DNA from: Halobacillus litoralis
GTDB taxonomy: Bacteria; Bacillota; Bacilli; Bacillales; Halobacillaceae
Assembly (NCBI RefSeq): GCF_004101865.1
Contig: NZ_CP026118.1
Location: 1,123,501 to 1,187,500 of the forward strand
Direction: 5' to 3'
DNA length: 64,000 nucleotides
Shown: positions 9,246 through 18,684 of the stretch, one piece after another
How positions within the stretch are numbered: position 1 is the stretch's first letter
Layout: every line of letters begins with the position of its first letter
Made by a program: the position numbers and the translations under genes
The notes under the pieces: model-generated
Told to the model about the DNA's origin: nothing
The model's database searches: none
What the model saw: only the letters and a program-made list of their open reading frames with translations

Positions 9246-9452
9246 GGTTTATTTGTATGTAATATTTTGCAGACCATGTCACTCTATTCCTTCATCATTT
9301 AATATGCCTTTAGTCACCGGCATTTATTCCCCTTAATACCAGAAGGAAGTCTTCTGTAAATTTTTAAAAATATAAAGTAAGAGACTATAATGATTGCCGG
9401 GAATATTTCACCAACGGTTTTCGCAGGTGGAAAAATTTCTTCAGAAAGGGGG

Positions 9453-9520
9453 CTCTGTTATGAGCCATAATGCTCCGATGCTCTGTTATGAGCCATAATG
9501 CTCCGATGCTCTGTTACTGG
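9453..9520. repeat. 28-bp tandem repeat
   Basis: A 28-base unit starting CTCTGTTATGAGCC occurs twice in a row (9453-9480, 9481-9508) and then partially. The unit contains the inverted pair GGAGCAT/ATGCTCC-like segments. The 532-base gap 9143-9674 otherwise shows the nupC promoter and a terminator only. Confidence 0.8.
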
Positions 9521-9640
9521 CAAAAAGATAGGAGCAACTATAACCCCTGCACCTATTGATACAATTTCTGCCAGCGAGACCACCTTCGGGACATAAGAGA
9601 TTATTTTCTCGTGGGGCTAATCACCTCAATCAGAGGACAA

Positions 9641-9672
9641 AAAAACTGCCGCTTTTAAAAGCGGCAGTTTTA
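9641..9672 (-). terminator. Rho-independent terminator (LysM-CAP gene)
   Basis: Perfect stem AAAACTGCCGC/GCGGCAGTTTT followed by T-run on the minus strand, immediately after the stop of the LysM-CAP gene. Confidence 0.9.
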
Positions 9673-9674
9673 TC

Positions 9675-10298
9675 TTATTGGCTTATGAACATTTGAGTCC
9701 AGTAGTAACCATAGCTCCCACCCTCAGCATAACCGACTCCGATTTGCCGTAAGTCAGGGTCAAGAATATTCTTTCTATGTCCAGGGCTGTTCATCCATCC
9801 GTTCACTACTTCTTCTGGTGTGCGTTGCCCTGCAGCAATATTCTCTGCTGCTTTTCGATAATGGACATTGAAATCCCTCATCATATCGAAAGGTGATCCA
9901 TATGTCGGTGAGTTATGAGAGAAGTATCCTTTATTCGCCATATCTCTTGATTTATACCGTGCGACTCGTGAAAGCTGCCAATTCGCTTTCAATGCCGACA
10001 AGCCATTATTCGCTCGTTCCTGGTTCGTCAAGTCGATGACCTGTCTTTCTACCGACTTAATACTCGGCTTCATCGGGATCGTTACACGATCTCCAGGGTA
10101 TATCAAATCAGGATTATTGAATTGAGGATTCGCATTGATAATTTCTGCAAGACCTATTTTATATTTTTTGGAAATCTTCCAAAGGGTATCTCCGCTCTTC
10201 ACCGTATACGCATCTGTCTCGGCATGTGTCATTTGAGGGGATTGAACAAATAAAACAGCGGCAAATAACATCACCCCTAACCACATCCATGTTTTCAC
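9675..10298 (-). CDS. Secreted LysM-CAP domain protein (YkwD/SafA-like)
   Basis: The 207-residue product has a signal peptide (hydrophobic stretch ending near THAETDA), one LysM domain (YTVKSGDTLWKISKKYKI to VTIP, about 31-75) and a C-terminal CAP/SCP domain with the family motifs HNSPTYGSPFDMM, AENIA and HRKNIL. LysM binds peptidoglycan or chitin-like glycans; CAP domains in spore-formers occur in spore-coat or wall proteins. The GTG at 10298 is preferred: GAGGAG lies eight bases before it, whereas the upstream GTG overlaps that SD. Single-gene unit with a terminator. Confidence 0.85.
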   Translation of the reverse strand: MKTWMWLGVMLFAAVLFVQSPQMTHAETDAYTVKSGDTLWKISKKYKIGLAEIINANPQFNNPDLIYPGDRVTIPMKPSIKSVERQVIDLTNQERANNGLSALKANWQLSRVARYKSRDMANKGYFSHNSPTYGSPFDMMRDFNVHYRKAAENIAAGQRTPEEVVNGWMNSPGHRKNILDPDLRQIGVGYAEGGSYGYYWTQMFISQ

Positions 10299-10380
10299 TA
10301 AACTCACTCCTCTTTTTATTTGTCAGAGGTAGTTTGGCTTATTACTTGGAAAATATGTAGAGATAGGAAAAGTCTGGAGA

Positions 10381-10418
10381 AATTAAAAGGCACTCGGCGA
10401 TGGTCAGTCGCCGAGTGC
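10381..10418 (-). terminator. Rho-independent terminator (lipoprotein gene)
   Basis: Perfect 11-bp GC-rich stem (10390-10400 with 10408-10418) followed on the minus strand by TTTTAATTT. Confidence 0.85.
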
Positions 10419-10443
10419 TATACCATAGGGGAGGTATAATCAT

Positions 10444-10953
10444 TTATGAATGAAACGAGCGGGCAACTTCAACCAATTGTTGTCGTGTTACACGCTGTTC
10501 ATTATTTAGCTCAGTTGAAACATTTGCACGATAGGTCATCACATATGTGATATCACCTTTTTGCCATGATAGCTTTTTGGAAAAATGATTGTCTTCATAT
10601 ATTCCATCAATCTGGTCTGTAATGGGAAGCTTCTCTTGATCCACCCATGAGGTGGGGAAATCATCTGCTTCAGTGAACTTGATGGTCAAGAGATCGTTTT
10701 CAGTCGTGTAAAAACTTAAATCCATGACTTCCGCTTCGTTTTCCTTGTACACATCTGAAACGACACTGACCATATGAATCGGGATGAAATCAGGCAGTGC
10801 TGGATTGAATGGGAGCTGTTCGACCGCAGCGATCACTTTATCCTCATCGTAATCATAATATCCGTTTGGCACGGCATGGGTTGTATTACATCCGCACATA
10901 ACAAGCGCTAAGAACGTAATCGTATACATTCTAATCCAAACTCTTTTCCACAC
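10444..10953 (-). CDS. Predicted lipoprotein of unknown function
   Basis: About 169 residues. A basic N-terminus and one hydrophobic segment end in a lipobox-like stretch (LALVMCGC), so it is probably a lipid-anchored extracytoplasmic protein. The rest is soluble and acidic with a TYRANVS segment. No family recognised. The GTG at 10953 is preferred because a purine-rich SD (GGGGGAAGG) precedes it; the ATG at 10974 has none. Its position beside the ger operon suggests, without proof, a role in sporulation or germination. Confidence 0.6.
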   Translation of the reverse strand: MWKRVWIRMYTITFLALVMCGCNTTHAVPNGYYDYDEDKVIAAVEQLPFNPALPDFIPIHMVSVVSDVYKENEAEVMDLSFYTTENDLLTIKFTEADDFPTSWVDQEKLPITDQIDGIYEDNHFSKKLSWQKGDITYVMTYRANVSTELNNEQRVTRQQLVEVARSFHS

Positions 10954-11064
10954 GTTACCCTTCCCCCGACTCATTGTGAAAGTTTCTACTATAGAGACGA
11001 GACAACGAAGGAAAAGGTTTCAATTTTGTCTGGTTTTTTTGCTGACAGTAAAGTCATTCCGCTT

Positions 11065-12183
11065 TTAATTGATGATTCCATGTTGCAAAATTTCCACTTC
11101 AACTTTAGGTTTAATGGTTATTTCTGGATATTCTTCATTCCAATCCAACTCTTTCCACACTTTCGGGTGAAATGCTTTCACTCTTCTGCCTATCCCCAGA
11201 ATATCACTATTCGCTTCTTGTATCTGACTAATGATTTGTTCAGAATCAGAGGTCAAAACTTCAGACAGTTCCTTGCTGATGCTACCAATTTTCCCTTTGA
11301 CGTACAAGTGGTCAGAAGGGTATTCCACAATACGCACCTTCATTTTCAATTTCAGATGAGCTGTAACCTGATTATCTTTCACTTCTAATTTAAGGTCTTT
11401 ATTGTTATTCATAACATTCACAGTTACATAATTCTGTATTTCCTCTTCATGTTTGTCAGAAACTTTGGCAGTCATTCGAGCAATTTTCCCCTTCTTGCCC
11501 TGTAACAGCATATATAAAGTGGTTTGCTCAGGGGCAATTTTCTCTCCCGAATATTGCTTATCATGAAACAGCCCCATTCCTGAAAAAGTGATCAATTGCT
11601 TTTCTTCGTCTACAGTAACCATCGGAACTGAAAAGTCAATACCTGGTTCTACTAACTCCGCGCATATAAGCTGAAGGTTTTCCCCTGTTGCATGCGTTGA
11701 ATATACAGCAGCATCCAATAAACCACTAAGATATTGACTGATACGGGTCTCGCTTAAATTTTTTGTATTAATGACGTCTTTGGCTGTTCCACCTTCGGCT
11801 ATAGCTAAAAAAGAATTCAAATTACTATTAGGGTTGCGATACATTTCGTCTAATATCGGATAGATATTCTTTTTTGCCAATTCTTCACCAAGGACTATCA
11901 CTTTCACCTTAGACGGATCAAAGGTTTCAGAAATCATTTGATCTAATTTATCGCGAGCTTCCCTTGGGGTGTGAGCCGATGTTGAAATAACTTGAATCTT
12001 CTCTTCTCCTGGTCCCTCCACACTCCTTCTAACACTAGGGATCGATACCGTTTGGATAATCCCCCCATCTTCACCAACATCATAGCCCATCGATAATACC
12101 AGTTTGATATTTTTAAACTGGCGCTCATCCCAACAACCGGTCAACATCAAGAGACATACGAACGCAATCAACCATCGCTTCAT
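11065..12183 (-). CDS. gerC: Germinant receptor subunit C (GerAC/GerKC family lipoprotein)
   Basis: A 372-residue Ger(x)C lipoprotein. The signal peptide ends in the lipobox LMLTGC (Cys17), followed by WDERQFKN, the family's standard opening. GerC subunits are anchored to the spore inner membrane and form the germinant receptor with the A and B subunits. The ATG starts one base beyond the gerB stop, so the gene is translationally coupled as the last gene of gerA-gerB-gerC. The germinant is not predictable from sequence. The generic symbol reflects family, not a specific orthologue. Confidence 0.88.
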   Translation of the reverse strand: MKRWLIAFVCLLMLTGCWDERQFKNIKLVLSMGYDVGEDGGIIQTVSIPSVRRSVEGPGEEKIQVISTSAHTPREARDKLDQMISETFDPSKVKVIVLGEELAKKNIYPILDEMYRNPNSNLNSFLAIAEGGTAKDVINTKNLSETRISQYLSGLLDAAVYSTHATGENLQLICAELVEPGIDFSVPMVTVDEEKQLITFSGMGLFHDKQYSGEKIAPEQTTLYMLLQGKKGKIARMTAKVSDKHEEEIQNYVTVNVMNNNKDLKLEVKDNQVTAHLKLKMKVRIVEYPSDHLYVKGKIGSISKELSEVLTSDSEQIISQIQEANSDILGIGRRVKAFHPKVWKELDWNEEYPEITIKPKVEVEILQHGIIN

Positions 12184-12184
12184 A

Positions 12185-13369
12185 TCAGTTCTGTCCTTTC
12201 TTTATCTTCTTGAAAAGAAAACTGAGAGGGAGCATCAGTAAAGGAAGAGTAATTGAAAATACATATCCCGAATAAATCACGGCTTGATTAAAAAACTCTA
12301 ATTTCTTCATGTCAAACCCCACGTACACCGTAATGAAGAAGGTGATCATACCAAACACAATAAGGAAACGTCCTGTCTGCTGGGTTTGAAAAATTTCCTT
12401 CAAGCCAATACTTGCCATGTAAACATAGGTAGCGTAGGAAGTAGCCACACTTATGATCCAAATCGATATGAAAAATAAATCTATACGAGCTATGACAGGC
12501 AGTTCAAAGGATTTCAGCATGTACAATAGAGGTTCTGGTACTAATGGAAGCTCTTTCGTACTGAAAAATGTAAAACTCGCTAACACGATATACAAATAAA
12601 ACACGACGACAAACCAATGAGCGAGAAATATCGTTTTCAATTTGTCTTTCGGCTTTCCTTCGACTTTTGGAAAGATGACAAGCGACACTATAAAACCGAA
12701 AAACGATAAGATCGCTTTATTAACACCAGTGAATATTTTCCCCCACCCTGTTTCAAGGATGGGAAAGAGGTAAATGATATTCATCTCTTTCATGGAGTAC
12801 GTGACTAACAAAATAAGTACGACAAGCAAAAAAGAAAACATCGTATAGACTCTTCCCATTATGAGCAAACCACCGTCGACGAGATATATACAAGCTGCTA
12901 TCATTAATAATGCAAGCACCCATAAAGGTGTATTCGGCAACACCCACAAACTAATCATCCTCCCGAATAATAAGATGATCAGCGTCCCGACCCCAAGGAA
13001 GTAAATGATATAAACAAACGAAATGAATTTGCCTAACCATTTTGAAAATAATTTCTCATTGATTTGAAAAAGCGTCAGCTCCGGGTAGTTTCTAGCTAGT
13101 GCCCACAGGACAAATAGCACGAGCTGCAAAAGAAGGCCGGCAATCAACAAGGAAATCCATCCATCCTGTTTAGCTACCTTATGCAGTTCATAGGGAATAG
13201 AAAGAACTCCCACCCCGATTTGTGTCTGAATAATAATGAAAAAAAACTGCCTTCGTGATAGCTTCTGCTCAGGCTTTTGGCTGGTCTGAGTGGGAGCTTG
13301 AGTTTGTATTGGATTTTGATTTTGTTGATTCTGATTCAGTTTTTGATCCGGATTGCTTTGATTGTTCAC
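12185..13369 (-). CDS. gerB: Germinant receptor subunit B (GerAB family, APC superfamily)
   Basis: A roughly 394-residue integral membrane protein with ten helices; the motif RRQFFFIIIQTQIGVGVLSI marks the GerAB family. It binds or transports the germinant in the spore inner membrane. No start codon lies next to this conserved beginning. The best start is the GTG at 13369 (GGGAG ten bases upstream); an ATG at 13402 is also in frame. Either gives an unusual Gln/Asn/Pro-rich N-terminal tail of about 45-55 residues that overlaps the end of gerA by 101-134 bases. Confidence 0.85.
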   Translation of the reverse strand: MNNQSNPDQKLNQNQQNQNPIQTQAPTQTSQKPEQKLSRRQFFFIIIQTQIGVGVLSIPYELHKVAKQDGWISLLIAGLLLQLVLFVLWALARNYPELTLFQINEKLFSKWLGKFISFVYIIYFLGVGTLIILLFGRMISLWVLPNTPLWVLALLMIAACIYLVDGGLLIMGRVYTMFSFLLVVLILLVTYSMKEMNIIYLFPILETGWGKIFTGVNKAILSFFGFIVSLVIFPKVEGKPKDKLKTIFLAHWFVVVFYLYIVLASFTFFSTKELPLVPEPLLYMLKSFELPVIARIDLFFISIWIISVATSYATYVYMASIGLKEIFQTQQTGRFLIVFGMITFFITVYVGFDMKKLEFFNQAVIYSGYVFSITLPLLMLPLSFLFKKIKKGQN

Positions 13370-14882
13370 TATCTTTCCACTCCCTTGATGGCCCCATCGC
13401 AACTGGGCTTATCGCATGGGCATCCTTCGGCCGTTTCTTCATCATATATAGCGGTAACCTAACAAAGGTATCTTTTAAATCCACAAAACTGAGCGGGGCG
13501 ACTGGAGCAAAATAGGGTACGCCAAAAGATTCAAGCCTTGCCAGATGGATCAAGATGAACATCATCCCGAACATGATCCCGACAAACCCTAGTGAGCCAG
13601 CTAAAAATATCAAAGGGAATGTCAGCAGCCTTAATGTCGTACTCAGTTCATTTGATGGAACAACAAAAGAGGCGATAGCTGTTAATGCGACGACTATTAC
13701 CATCAGATTGGAAACCAGCCCTGCACGGACCACTGCATCACCAATGACGAGACCTCCAACAATACCGATGGTCTGACCGATTGGTTGCGGCAGCCGAATC
13801 CCCGCTTCCCTGATCAGTTCAATGATGATGACCATCACTAACGCTTCCATGATTGGGGGGTAAGCAATTTCATTGATAGAAGCCTTCACAGGTATGATCA
13901 ATTCATCTGGAATCACTTCAAAATGGAAGCTGACGATAGCAATATAAAAAGCAGGAAGTCCGATGGCTATGATAAAACTGAATAATCTGATCAGGCGGAC
14001 GAATGTACCTGTGAACCAGCGCATATTGTAATCATCTGGCGCCTGATAAAACATAAAAAAGGTAGAAGGAGCAATTAACGATGTGGGACTTCCTTCCGCC
14101 ATGATCGCCACTCTTCCTTCCATCAAGTTAGCTACGACACGATCAGGCCGTTCCGTGTTCAGCATCTGCGGAAACGGTGAGTACGATTGATCCTCAATGA
14201 ATTCTTCAACATACCCCGGACTATGAATCATATCAGCGCTAATTGATTTCATTCGCTTATCTACCTCTTCAACGATAGTTGGGTCTGTGATGCCCTCCAT
14301 ATACATCAAAGCCACGTTGGTATTCGTTTTTTTCCCCAACTTGTAATACTTGACTGTCAAACTCCTATGCTCTATCCTCTTTCTGACTAAATTGATATTA
14401 ATCATCAAGTTCTCTACAAAGCCATCATGGGCGCCTCTCACCACTTTTTCATTCTGTGGCTCTTCCGTGGTGCGGTTGAAAACAGATGTAACATTAAACA
14501 TGGAAACTTTCGAACTTCCATCCTCCACATAAACGGCGTGCCCACTCAAAAGGGATACGATAGCTTCCTCCAAGTTGAGTGTTTGCTTGGAATTAGGAAT
14601 ATCGGATATATCATCGACATGCCCTAATTCCAGTGGAGCAAATATCTTTGCTTGTACCTTTTCCTGATCCGCCAGCGATTCAATATATAAAAGAGCGGCA
14701 TTGCCTTTTTTCAGGACACGTACTTTCAAATCATTGGTTTGATTAAAGGCTTGTAATATATATTCAACATTTATGGACAGCTTGGAAGAGCTCGCTTGTT
14801 GCGGCTCTTGCGACTGATCTGTAATTTGTCGATCTTGAATTTTGGTATGATCTCCATGAAATAACCGTTTAAAGAATCCCAT
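13269..14882 (-). CDS. gerA: Germinant receptor subunit A (GerAA family)
   Basis: A 537-residue GerAA protein: a large N-terminal soluble domain, then about five membrane segments from DDYNMRWFTGTFVRLIRLF onwards, with the family motif IREAGIRLPQPIGQTIGIVG. With GerB and GerC it forms the inner-membrane receptor that senses small-molecule germinants. The C-terminus ends in a Ser/Lys/Thr-rich tail of about 45 residues, which overlaps the equally low-complexity start of gerB in another frame. The start ATG 14882 has AGG eight bases upstream; ATG 14888 and GTG 14891 are alternatives. Confidence 0.9.
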   Translation of the reverse strand: MGFFKRLFHGDHTKIQDRQITDQSQEPQQASSSKLSINVEYILQAFNQTNDLKVRVLKKGNAALLYIESLADQEKVQAKIFAPLELGHVDDISDIPNSKQTLNLEEAIVSLLSGHAVYVEDGSSKVSMFNVTSVFNRTTEEPQNEKVVRGAHDGFVENLMININLVRKRIEHRSLTVKYYKLGKKTNTNVALMYMEGITDPTIVEEVDKRMKSISADMIHSPGYVEEFIEDQSYSPFPQMLNTERPDRVVANLMEGRVAIMAEGSPTSLIAPSTFFMFYQAPDDYNMRWFTGTFVRLIRLFSFIIAIGLPAFYIAIVSFHFEVIPDELIIPVKASINEIAYPPIMEALVMVIIIELIREAGIRLPQPIGQTIGIVGGLVIGDAVVRAGLVSNLMVIVVALTAIASFVVPSNELSTTLRLLTFPLIFLAGSLGFVGIMFGMMFILIHLARLESFGVPYFAPVAPLSFVDLKDTFVRLPLYMMKKRPKDAHAISPVAMGPSREWKDSEQSKQSGSKTESESTKSKSNTNSSSHSDQPKA

Positions 14883-15045
14883 CTGCATCACCTATCCATA
14901 ACTTGCCACGGTTTCAGCCAAATATACTTTATACCTTCCAAATATGTGCATTGATATTTTTATTTACACAAGCTTTGACAATTTATGAAAGATTGCGGAA
15001 ATAAAATCCCATTTATATGGAAAATCACAAATAAATAACAGACAA

Positions 15046-15083
15046 AAAACCCGTACCTGACATCTATGTCAGATACGGGTTTT
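15046..15083 (-). terminator. Rho-independent terminator (NCS2 permease)
   Basis: Long stem AAAACCCGTA..TGACAT with its complement around a two-base loop, then TTTTTTG on the minus strand, directly after the permease stop. Confidence 0.9.
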
Positions 15084-15096
15084 GCGTTAATTCCAT

Positions 15097-16389
15097 TTAA
15101 TGCCCTGGGAAAAAGATCATCTGTAAAATGAAAATGAATGCGAACATGTACAACATCCAATGGACTTGCTTCCCTTTACCTACCACCAATTTCAATACAG
15201 GGTAGGTGATAAAGCCAAAAGCGATCCCTGTTGCAATACTTGACGTAAGCGGCATGGATAATATGATGATGAAAGCCGGAAAAGCATCATCAAAGGATCC
15301 CCAATTCACCTTCGCCAAACCTTCCATCATAAAACATCCTACAATAATGAGTACAGGCGCAGTTATTGCTGGTAAACCGGAAACGGCCCCGACAATTGGC
15401 GCAAAAAATATTGAAACAATGAACAATCCAGCTACCACAAATGTCGTCAAACCGGTACGTCCGCCAGCAGCTACTCCTGATGAGGACTCGATATAGGCAG
15501 AAGAGGGACTGGTGCCGAACATTGCACCTACCGTAGTCGCAGAAGCATCTGCCATCAAAGCTGCTCGAGCTCTCGGCAAACTCCCATCTTTACGAATGAA
15601 TCCTGCTTGTTCAGCTACACCGATCATCGTCCCAGTCGTATCAAAAATGGTGACAAGTAAAAACGCGAAAATAACTGTATATAACCCATTACTGAAGACA
15701 GCGGCGATATCCATGTCCCAGAATACTGGCGCGGGAGGTGCGGCGACAAGCTGATCGATCTGTAATTGACCTGTGAAAAATCCAAGGACTCCTGTGACGA
15801 ACATCCCGATGAACAACCCGCTTGTGACATTTCTCGCAATTAAAGCAAGGGTCACAAATAATCCAAAGATGGTTAGCAGTGTCCCAGGAGCAGTCAAATC
15901 CCCTAATGTCACAAGTGTCGAATCACTCTCCACAATTATTCCTGACATTCTTAATCCAAGAAATGCAATGAAGAGACCGATCCCTGAGGTTATTCCATAC
16001 TTCAAAGAAGCAGGAATCGCCATGATCAGTGTTTTTCTCAAACTGGTCATACTCAAAATAACGAATAAAACACCAGCAACAAATACGGCCCCTAGAATGA
16101 CAGAGTAACTAACGTCCTGTTGCACTACTTCTGTTACAAAATAAGCATTCAACCCCATGCCGGGCGCAATGGCAATCGGGTAATTCGCTGCAAAGGCCAT
16201 AATCAATGTTCCGACGACAGCAGCAATGATGGTTGCCATGAACACTTGGTCGAAAGGAACACCGGCATTCGATAGGATAGCAGGATTGACGACTACGATG
16301 TACACCATCGTCAAAAATGTCGTAATTCCCGCGAGAACTTCTGTTTTAACATTTGTATGGTTTTGTTCTAATTGAAAGAATTTCTTCAT
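15097..16389 (-). CDS. NCS2 family purine permease (PbuG/PbuO-like, hypoxanthine/guanine)
   Basis: The 430-residue product has about 14 membrane segments and the AzgA-type NCS2 motifs: TFLTMVYIVVVNP near the start, APGMGLNAYF and GTSPSSAYIESSSGVAAGGRTGLT. These permeases import hypoxanthine, guanine or adenine with H+. The ATG at 16389 gives the family's usual N-terminus (MKKFFQLEQNHT); the frame opens 11 codons earlier without an SD. A PurR operator directly upstream shows that the gene belongs to the purine regulon. Which purine it carries is not decided by sequence. Confidence 0.88.
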   Translation of the reverse strand: MKKFFQLEQNHTNVKTEVLAGITTFLTMVYIVVVNPAILSNAGVPFDQVFMATIIAAVVGTLIMAFAANYPIAIAPGMGLNAYFVTEVVQQDVSYSVILGAVFVAGVLFVILSMTSLRKTLIMAIPASLKYGITSGIGLFIAFLGLRMSGIIVESDSTLVTLGDLTAPGTLLTIFGLFVTLALIARNVTSGLFIGMFVTGVLGFFTGQLQIDQLVAAPPAPVFWDMDIAAVFSNGLYTVIFAFLLVTIFDTTGTMIGVAEQAGFIRKDGSLPRARAALMADASATTVGAMFGTSPSSAYIESSSGVAAGGRTGLTTFVVAGLFIVSIFFAPIVGAVSGLPAITAPVLIIVGCFMMEGLAKVNWGSFDDAFPAFIIILSMPLTSSIATGIAFGFITYPVLKLVVGKGKQVHWMLYMFAFIFILQMIFFPGH

Positions 16390-16427
16390 AAATGGACACC
16401 TGACTTTCACCAAAAATAACAACGTTA

Positions 16428-16485
16428 ATTATAATAATCCATTTACGAACATAAATCAACATTAAATTATTAAATGTTCGGATTT
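16428..16485 (-). promoter_or_regulatory. PurR operator (two inverted PurBoxes) and -10 of the NCS2 permease
   Basis: On the minus strand AAATCCGAACATT (16473-16485) matches the PurBox consensus AWWWCCGAACWWT exactly. A second, inverted box (16441-16453, ATTTACGAACATA on the plus strand) lies 19 bases away, near the known spacing. A TATAAT -10 sits at 16428-16433, so the boxes cover the -35 region. PurR bound here would repress when PRPP is low. Confidence 0.8.
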
Positions 16486-16616
16486 AAACCCTATTTTGAT
16501 AGGTGCTCTAATTCGATTGTGTTGTTTGCCAGTAAAAATATCGATATCACTTTAAATCCATCAAGGGTAGTTATCAAATTGTTCACCACACCTATCCTAT
16601 TATTTCAACAAATAAA

Positions 16617-16653
16617 ACCGGCAGGAAGATTTCCCTTCCTACCGGCTTTCTAT
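16617..16653 (-). terminator. Rho-independent terminator overlapping ydbT stop
   Basis: Stem CCGGTAGGAAG/CTTCCTGCCGG-like (AGCCGGTAGGAAG with its near-complement) then TTTTATTTG on the minus strand; the ydbT stop codon lies inside the 5' arm. Confidence 0.85.
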
Positions 16654-18111
16654 TTGTTTAGGCGGTTTATACCAGCTCAACACTTGGTCAGTATCCACCT
16701 TTTCTAAATAGTAACAGTGAGCAACAGATCCTCCTACACCTGACTTCAGCGTTACGCGTACACTCCCCAAGTCAGCATTTCGTTGAAAAAGCGTTTGTGC
16801 AACAGAAGCAGCTTGGATTCTATGCTTCTTCATCACATACGTTTGTTTAATGATGTTCCGAGTACGCAATGTCAGCTGATTGTCCTTTATTCTCCATCCT
16901 GCATCATGATAAGCGATCCAGCCAAGACCGGCAAATAAGATTCCGCCCAATATAGAAAGTAAACCATAAGGGAAAAAGAAAATGCTGATAGGAATGGCTG
17001 CCAGGAAAGCGAACCAGGAGTGACGGATCATATAGCGATACTTAGAACGGCCAGGGGGTTTATTGAAGGACCGAACAATATGGTAATCCGATAAAATCGG
17101 CTGCAACACCTTCTCAATTTCTTTCTTCCTTATCATAGGAAGCAATCTCAGTTGATGATCAGTATCCTTCTGTATTGAACCTCCAGCACTGATCAAAGTG
17201 ACTGTTGCATACCCCAACGGCTGACGAATCAGGTTTTCTTCTATTCTGAGCCCCTGAATACGGTTCAATGGAATCGTCATCTGTTTCTTTTCTAACCAAC
17301 CCCGTGTAATGATTAAGTCATCAGCTTCTAAAAATACAGAGAAGTTGGCATAACGCAGAATACTCAAGAAGATTGAAATTCCATAAGCAATCAGTAAAAC
17401 GACCAGCACAGTAAAGGCTACGATTAACGCACCAATTTGTATCCAATCAAGGATTTCGTCATAAATCGTCCCCAAAGGCAACACATCCATGATCTGTGAA
17501 AAGAACACACCGACACCAGAAATCACAACTCCAGCGCCTCCTGAAGTCAGAGCCATGAGAATGATCTCTCTCATATTCATCCCATATACTTTCTCTCTTC
17601 CACCCTTTTTGAGATCCACGCTTTCATCTTCCGGCTCAATATCCGTTTGCCGTTGATTTTTTTCTTGAAATATCAATGATTCCAATTCAGAAGCTTCTTC
17701 ACGCTTAATAGCTGTAAGTTCTGCTTCTGCACTTTGACTCCCAGTAGAACCTGCTGTCTCTACAGATACCTTCACCAAATTCAACGGACGGTGGAAAATC
17801 CCCTCGGAAAAATCTAAACTCTGGATACGGTCAATCGGGATGTATCTTTTTTTACGGAAAATCAAACCATACTCGATCCGAAGCTCACCTTCTTCCATAC
17901 GATAGGTGAACCGCAGCCAACGTATAATTCCTGAACTCAGCACAAGCAAAAGAACGGCAATCCAGATGAGCAAAGGAATCCATTCAATATCTCCCCTGAA
18001 CATATTTCCGTTCAAAACAAAGACGATCACTAAAGGTAAAGCTGCATCTTTCAGAGTTTTAACAAAATTGATGACAGCGGAAATCGGATGAAGCTTTCTA
18101 GGTTCAAACAT
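16639..18111 (-). CDS. ydbT: Membrane-flanked PH domain protein YdbT
   Basis: 490 residues with three bacterial PH (bPH2) repeats, each preceded by a pair of membrane segments, as in YdbT. The second and third repeats show RGWLEKKQMTIPLNRIQGLRI and KKHRIQAAS. In Bacillus the YdbS-YdbT pair sits in the membrane and has been linked to antimicrobial peptide resistance; the biochemical role is unknown. It overlaps the end of ydbS by 8 bases, so the two are coupled. Confidence 0.85.
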   Translation of the reverse strand: MFEPRKLHPISAVINFVKTLKDAALPLVIVFVLNGNMFRGDIEWIPLLIWIAVLLLVLSSGIIRWLRFTYRMEEGELRIEYGLIFRKKRYIPIDRIQSLDFSEGIFHRPLNLVKVSVETAGSTGSQSAEAELTAIKREEASELESLIFQEKNQRQTDIEPEDESVDLKKGGREKVYGMNMREIILMALTSGGAGVVISGVGVFFSQIMDVLPLGTIYDEILDWIQIGALIVAFTVLVVLLIAYGISIFLSILRYANFSVFLEADDLIITRGWLEKKQMTIPLNRIQGLRIEENLIRQPLGYATVTLISAGGSIQKDTDHQLRLLPMIRKKEIEKVLQPILSDYHIVRSFNKPPGRSKYRYMIRHSWFAFLAAIPISIFFFPYGLLSILGGILFAGLGWIAYHDAGWRIKDNQLTLRTRNIIKQTYVMKKHRIQAASVAQTLFQRNADLGSVRVTLKSGVGGSVAHCYYLEKVDTDQVLSWYKPPKQIESR

Positions 18112-18583
18112 CGTCTTCAGCCACCCTCGCTAATGAAGATATGGACTGACGAAGTCTTTCTGCCTCTTGTTCATCCAATGCAGGGATTTTATGTACGGTA
18201 GCAGCCGTGGAAATGCTGATCGTTGATAAATGAAATTTCCTTAATAATGGCCCTTGTTCCGTATCTACGTGCTGCACACGAACCATAGGGACAAGTGTCC
18301 GAGTGACGATGATGATGCCATGCTGTAAGTCAATATCGTGTTCGCTCACCTCGTAACGCCATCGTTTCCACCTTAAACTGGGGATTAACCAGACAGATAC
18401 AATTAATTCAATGAATAAGACACCTAAAGCAATCAATAGTGTCCACCACGGCCAATCCCATAAAAGAACAGCAACAAAAAGTCCGATACTCAAAAGTATG
18501 ACAATTCCTACCTGGATGGCCCCATAGATCCGCCAGAGAGTCAGTGCTTTTTGGGATATTCTTTGAGCAGGTTCTCGCTCCAT
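18104..18583 (-). CDS. ydbS: Membrane-flanked PH domain protein YdbS
   Basis: 159 residues: two N-terminal membrane segments (about 20-70) followed by one bPH2 domain (WRYEVSEHDIDLQHGIIIVTRT and VPMVRVQHVDTEQGPLLRKF). It is the usual partner of YdbT. The ATG at 18583 has AGGAGG eight bases upstream; the GTG nine bases earlier overlaps that SD and is unlikely. It is first in the two-gene operon. Confidence 0.85.
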   Translation of the reverse strand: MEREPAQRISQKALTLWRIYGAIQVGIVILLSIGLFVAVLLWDWPWWTLLIALGVLFIELIVSVWLIPSLRWKRWRYEVSEHDIDLQHGIIIVTRTLVPMVRVQHVDTEQGPLLRKFHLSTISISTAATVHKIPALDEQEAERLRQSISSLARVAEDDV

Positions 18584-18684
18584 TCTCCTCACCTCCTATT
18601 AGTGAATACGTTTCAAAGTTCCAAATGTTTCATTAAACTGAGTCTTCTCGGAGCAAACGAAAACCGGACAAACACTGCCCGGCA

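Noticed and set aside
9143..9277. 45-residue N-terminal extension of NupC
   Set aside because: A strong SD sits before the ATG at 9142 and the predicted promoter overlaps the extension.
9143..9450. Purine riboswitch upstream of nupC
   Set aside because: I looked for the GTTTCTACC and J3/1 motifs on the minus strand and found neither.
14883..15045. Sigma-G promoter for the gerA operon
   Set aside because: A CATATTT-like -10 can be found, but no -35 at proper distance; the evidence is too weak to list.
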